Shown: positions 5,363 to 6,900 of the stretch, piece by piece
Numbering within the stretch: position 1 is the first letter of the stretch
Layout of the letters: every line of letters starts with the position of its first letter
Translations under genes and position numbers: made by a program
From: Candidatus Eiseniibacteriota bacterium
GTDB taxonomy: Bacteria; Joyebacterota; Joyebacteria; Joyebacterales; Joyebacteraceae
Assembly (NCBI GenBank): GCA_030610515.1
Contig: JAUWRQ010000053.1
Coordinates: 1 to 6,900, forward strand
DNA length: 6,900 nucleotides
Reading direction: 5' to 3'
The notes under the pieces: model-generated
Database searches by the model: none
Told to the model about the DNA's origin: nothing
The model's input: only the letters and a program-made list of their open reading frames with translations

Positions 5363-5875
5363 ATGCCGAGACTCGCAACGAAGACAGGCGATGCCACGAG
5401 GCCCGGAGGATCCGGCAACAAGATCATCTGCCACGTCTGCAACGACATCGGTACCTGGGGAGCCGGGTTCGTCGTGGCGCTCTCCAGGCGCTGGCCGGAA
5501 CCCGAGGAGGCCTACAGGGAGTGGCACGCGAGCGGGTCGCATCCGCCGTTCGCGCTCGGGGAGGTGCAGTTCGTCCAGGTGGAGGAGGACGTCTGGGTCG
5601 CGAACATGGTTGCGCAGCGGGGAACTCGTCCGAGCGACGGCACGCCTCCCATCAGATACGACGCCCTCGAGCGCTGCCTGGGAACGGCGGCGCGGCGGGC
5701 GGGGGAGCTCGACGCGTCCCTCCACATGCCGCGCATCGGCGCTGGCCTTGCGGGCGGGGACTGGGGCCGTATCAGGACGATCATCGCGGAGGCGATCGCG
5801 GCCGCCGGCGTCCGTGCGACGGGGTGGGAACTCGAGGGACGCCCATCGCGTCGTGACGCCCAGGGCGGGGACTGA
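5363..5875 (+). CDS. Macro-domain protein (ADP-ribose/Appr-1''-P recognising)
   Basis: An ATG-less extension and a GTG at 5360 exist upstream, but ATG 5363 gives the expected short N-terminus, with GGAGG at 5344-5348 as a somewhat distant ribosome-binding site. The product is 170 aa, essentially one macro domain. It shows TGDATRP (8-14), KIICHVCNDIGTWGAGF (20-36) with the Asn-Asp and glycine-rich ADP-ribose loop, ALSRRWPEPE with a following Y-R-x-W, a middle strand VQFVQVEEDVWVANMVAQ, and MPRIGAGLAGGDW (122-134), the second phosphate-binding loop. Macro domains bind ADP-ribose and derivatives, and several remove ADP-ribosyl groups or dephosphorylate ADP-ribose-1''-phosphate (Poa1p type). The conserved N-D-x-G-x-W-G-x-G-F form suggests a hydrolase-type member. 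It lies 77 bases upstream of kptA, whose product is a cyclic-phosphate derivative of ADP-ribose, so processing that metabolite is the natural hypothesis. No signal peptide; cytoplasmic. Confidence 0.85.
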   Translation: MPRLATKTGDATRPGGSGNKIICHVCNDIGTWGAGFVVALSRRWPEPEEAYREWHASGSHPPFALGEVQFVQVEEDVWVANMVAQRGTRPSDGTPPIRYDALERCLGTAARRAGELDASLHMPRIGAGLAGGDWGRIRTIIAEAIAAAGVRATGWELEGRPSRRDAQGGD

Positions 5876-5952
5876 ACTGCGTCCGCTCGCGCTTCGGGGA
5901 TCGGGCGGGCTCTGTTGAACTGGTTGCAGCGACTGGACGGCGAGGAACCGGG

Positions 5953-6597
5953 ATGCGAAGCGCCGGAGCGGGATCGACAATGACGAACAGAAAGGTCATC
6001 AAGACGAGCAAGTTCCTGAGCTACGTCCTCAGGCACAACCCCGGGAGCATCGGCCTCGAGCTCGAGGACGGGGGATGGGCCAACGTCGTCGAACTCATCT
6101 GCTGCGCGCGCCAGGGCGGAGTTGATCTCACGGAGAAGGTCATCGAAGACGTTCTGTCGGCGGACGGGAAGCAGAGGTTCAGCCTGAACGACAACGGCAG
6201 CCGCATTCGGGCCAACTACGGGCACTCGCTGCCTGTCGAACTCGAGATGGAGCCCCGTGTGCCACCGAGGACGCTCTACCACGGGACCGCCACACGCTTC
6301 CTGAACTTGATCTTCCACCAGGGGGTGACGGCTCGCAGGCGCCAGTTCGTCCACCTCTCGGCCGACAGGGGCACGGCGGGCGAAGTGGGCCGGCGCCACG
6401 GCGAGCCGGTGGTTCTCGTGATCGACTCCGGACGCATGTGTGACGAGGGAGCGGAGTTCTTCGTGGCGCCCGGGGATATCTGGCTCACGAAGAGCGTGCC
6501 CGTCGAGTTCATCGGGTTCGAGGGTGACTCGGACGCGGAGGAGGAGCGGGAAGGTACGAAGAGCCGCTCGCCGCGCGAGGACAGGAAAGGAACGTGA
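5953..6597 (+). CDS. kptA: RNA 2'-phosphotransferase KptA/Tpt1
   Basis: KptA/Tpt1 removes an internal RNA 2'-phosphate by transfer to NAD+, giving ADP-ribose 1''-2''-cyclic phosphate and nicotinamide. Start ATG 5953 has GAGGA 6 bases upstream. ATG 5980 (residue 10) is the alternative and matches where the family homology begins. The product is 214 aa. The N-terminal winged-helix lobe has SKFLSYVLRHNP (19-30), with catalytic-type Arg27-His28, and DGGWANV (39-45). RIRANYGHS (84-92) carries the Arg of the family R-A-N-Q-G-H-S motif, here with Tyr for Gln. The C-terminal ADP-ribosyltransferase-fold lobe has LYHGT (108-112), VHLS (133-136), RRHGEPVVLVID (147-158) and IWLTKSVP (176-183). Residues 191-214 form a highly charged tail beyond the usual domain end. 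Bacterial KptA has no established tRNA-splicing role. The gene directly follows the macro-domain gene and its stop overlaps the next start. Confidence 0.92.
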   Translation: MRSAGAGSTMTNRKVIKTSKFLSYVLRHNPGSIGLELEDGGWANVVELICCARQGGVDLTEKVIEDVLSADGKQRFSLNDNGSRIRANYGHSLPVELEMEPRVPPRTLYHGTATRFLNLIFHQGVTARRRQFVHLSADRGTAGEVGRRHGEPVVLVIDSGRMCDEGAEFFVAPGDIWLTKSVPVEFIGFEGDSDAEEEREGTKSRSPREDRKGT

Positions 6598-6900
6598 AAC
6601 GCATCGCCGTCGCGTGCTACCGTCCGAAGCCGGGACGGGGAGGGGAACTCCTCGAGGTGGTGAGAGAGCACGTACGGACGCTCCATGCGGAGGGGTTCGT
6701 GACCGATCGGCCTCCCGTCGTCATGAGGGCGGCGGACGGGACGATTGTGGAGATTCTGGAGTGGGCGTCGAAGGAGGCCAAAGAGAGAGCGCACGGCCTC
6801 CCTGCCGTCCGGAACCTGTGGGACCGCCTGGCGGAGTGCGCCGAGTTCCCGACACTCTCCGAACTCGAGGAGGGCTCCCGACGATTCTGCAGCTTCGACC
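6594..6900 (+). CDS. Dimeric alpha-beta-barrel (antibiotic biosynthesis monooxygenase-like) protein, 3' end outside window
   Basis: A GTG start at 6594 overlaps the kptA stop in a GTGA junction, with AGGAAAGG just upstream (6583-6590). The frame is open for 102 codons to the right edge and has no stop, so the gene is cut. It reads VKRIAVACYRPKPG (strand 1), GGELLEVVREHVRTLHAEG (helix), VTDRPPVVMRAADGTIVEILEW (strands 2-3), then a helix KEAKERAHGLPAVRNLWDRL and a further strand-like segment. This beta-alpha-beta-beta-alpha order, with E-W-x-S after the third strand, is the ferredoxin-like fold of ABM/dimeric alpha-beta-barrel proteins. Members usually have 95-110 residues, so only a few residues should be missing. 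Family members range from quinol monooxygenases to heme-degrading enzymes and proteins of unknown role, and no catalytic residue can be named here. The overlap predicts translational coupling to kptA. Confidence 0.75.
   Translation, partial: MKRIAVACYRPKPGRGGELLEVVREHVRTLHAEGFVTDRPPVVMRAADGTIVEILEWASKEAKERAHGLPAVRNLWDRLAECAEFPTLSELEEGSRRFCSFD

Noticed and set aside
4096..5448. 450-codon open frame on the minus strand
   Set aside because: It lies antisense to the well-supported DinB-like and YkuD genes, is rich in Arg/Pro/Ser/Leu from the GC-rich opposite frame, and shows no domain. It is a shadow.
5512..6399. 295-codon open frame on the minus strand
   Set aside because: Antisense to the macro-domain and kptA genes, both with clear family motifs; composition is typical of a shadow frame.
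1..6900. tRNA, rRNA, CRISPR array, insertion sequence or replication origin
   Set aside because: No cloverleaf-like sequence, spaced direct repeats, transposase motifs, terminal inverted repeats or DnaA-box clusters were seen by eye.

Overview
The window is GC-rich (strong G/C preference at third codon positions) and tightly packed, with every supported gene on the + strand. A Gram-negative, two-membrane bacterium is indicated by an RlpA-type lipoprotein, an outer-membrane beta-barrel of the PorV/PorQ (UPF0164) type, further lipobox or signal-peptide proteins and an L,D-transpeptidase-fold enzyme. The PorV-like barrel together with high GC suggests an uncultivated FCB-related lineage (Eisenbacteria, Latescibacteria or Krumholzibacteria-like). 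This is an inference from family distribution; no rRNA or marker gene is present to confirm it.

Layout, left to right. (1) 3-629: 3' part of a radical-SAM-type protein with a SPASM-like cysteine-rich end, cut by the window edge. (2) 728-3161: an envelope block of a minimal RlpA lipoprotein, a PorV/PorQ-like barrel, and a helical-repeat lipoprotein whose frame is interrupted by TAG at 2979 and then stays open and coding-like to 3161. (3) 3178-4041: a region of small or incomplete genes. It holds a 58-codon ORF that begins like a small cupin-type protein and loses its body, a very good sigma70-type promoter (TTGACT-N17-TATCCT) lying inside that ORF's tail, an 85-aa secreted protein, and a 133-aa cysteine-containing lipoprotein. 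(4) 4042-4167: a leader with a GC-rich hairpin and a TATAAC box. (5) 4168-5298: a DinB/DfsB-like four-helix protein and a YafK/DpaA-like YkuD-domain enzyme. (6) 5363-6900: a macro-domain protein, the RNA 2'-phosphotransferase KptA, and a small dimeric alpha-beta-barrel (antibiotic-biosynthesis-monooxygenase-like) protein whose GTG start overlaps the kptA stop and which runs off the right edge.

Two themes stand out. Envelope and peptidoglycan genes (rlpA, barrel, lipoproteins, YkuD enzyme) make up much of the window. At the right, an ADP-ribose-recognising macro domain sits directly upstream of KptA, whose by-product is ADP-ribose 1''-2''-cyclic phosphate. This is a plausible compact module for RNA phosphate removal plus by-product processing, or for reversible nucleic-acid ADP-ribosylation. 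I see no RNA genes, insertion sequences, CRISPR arrays or origins. No gene-free stretch exceeds 300 bases.
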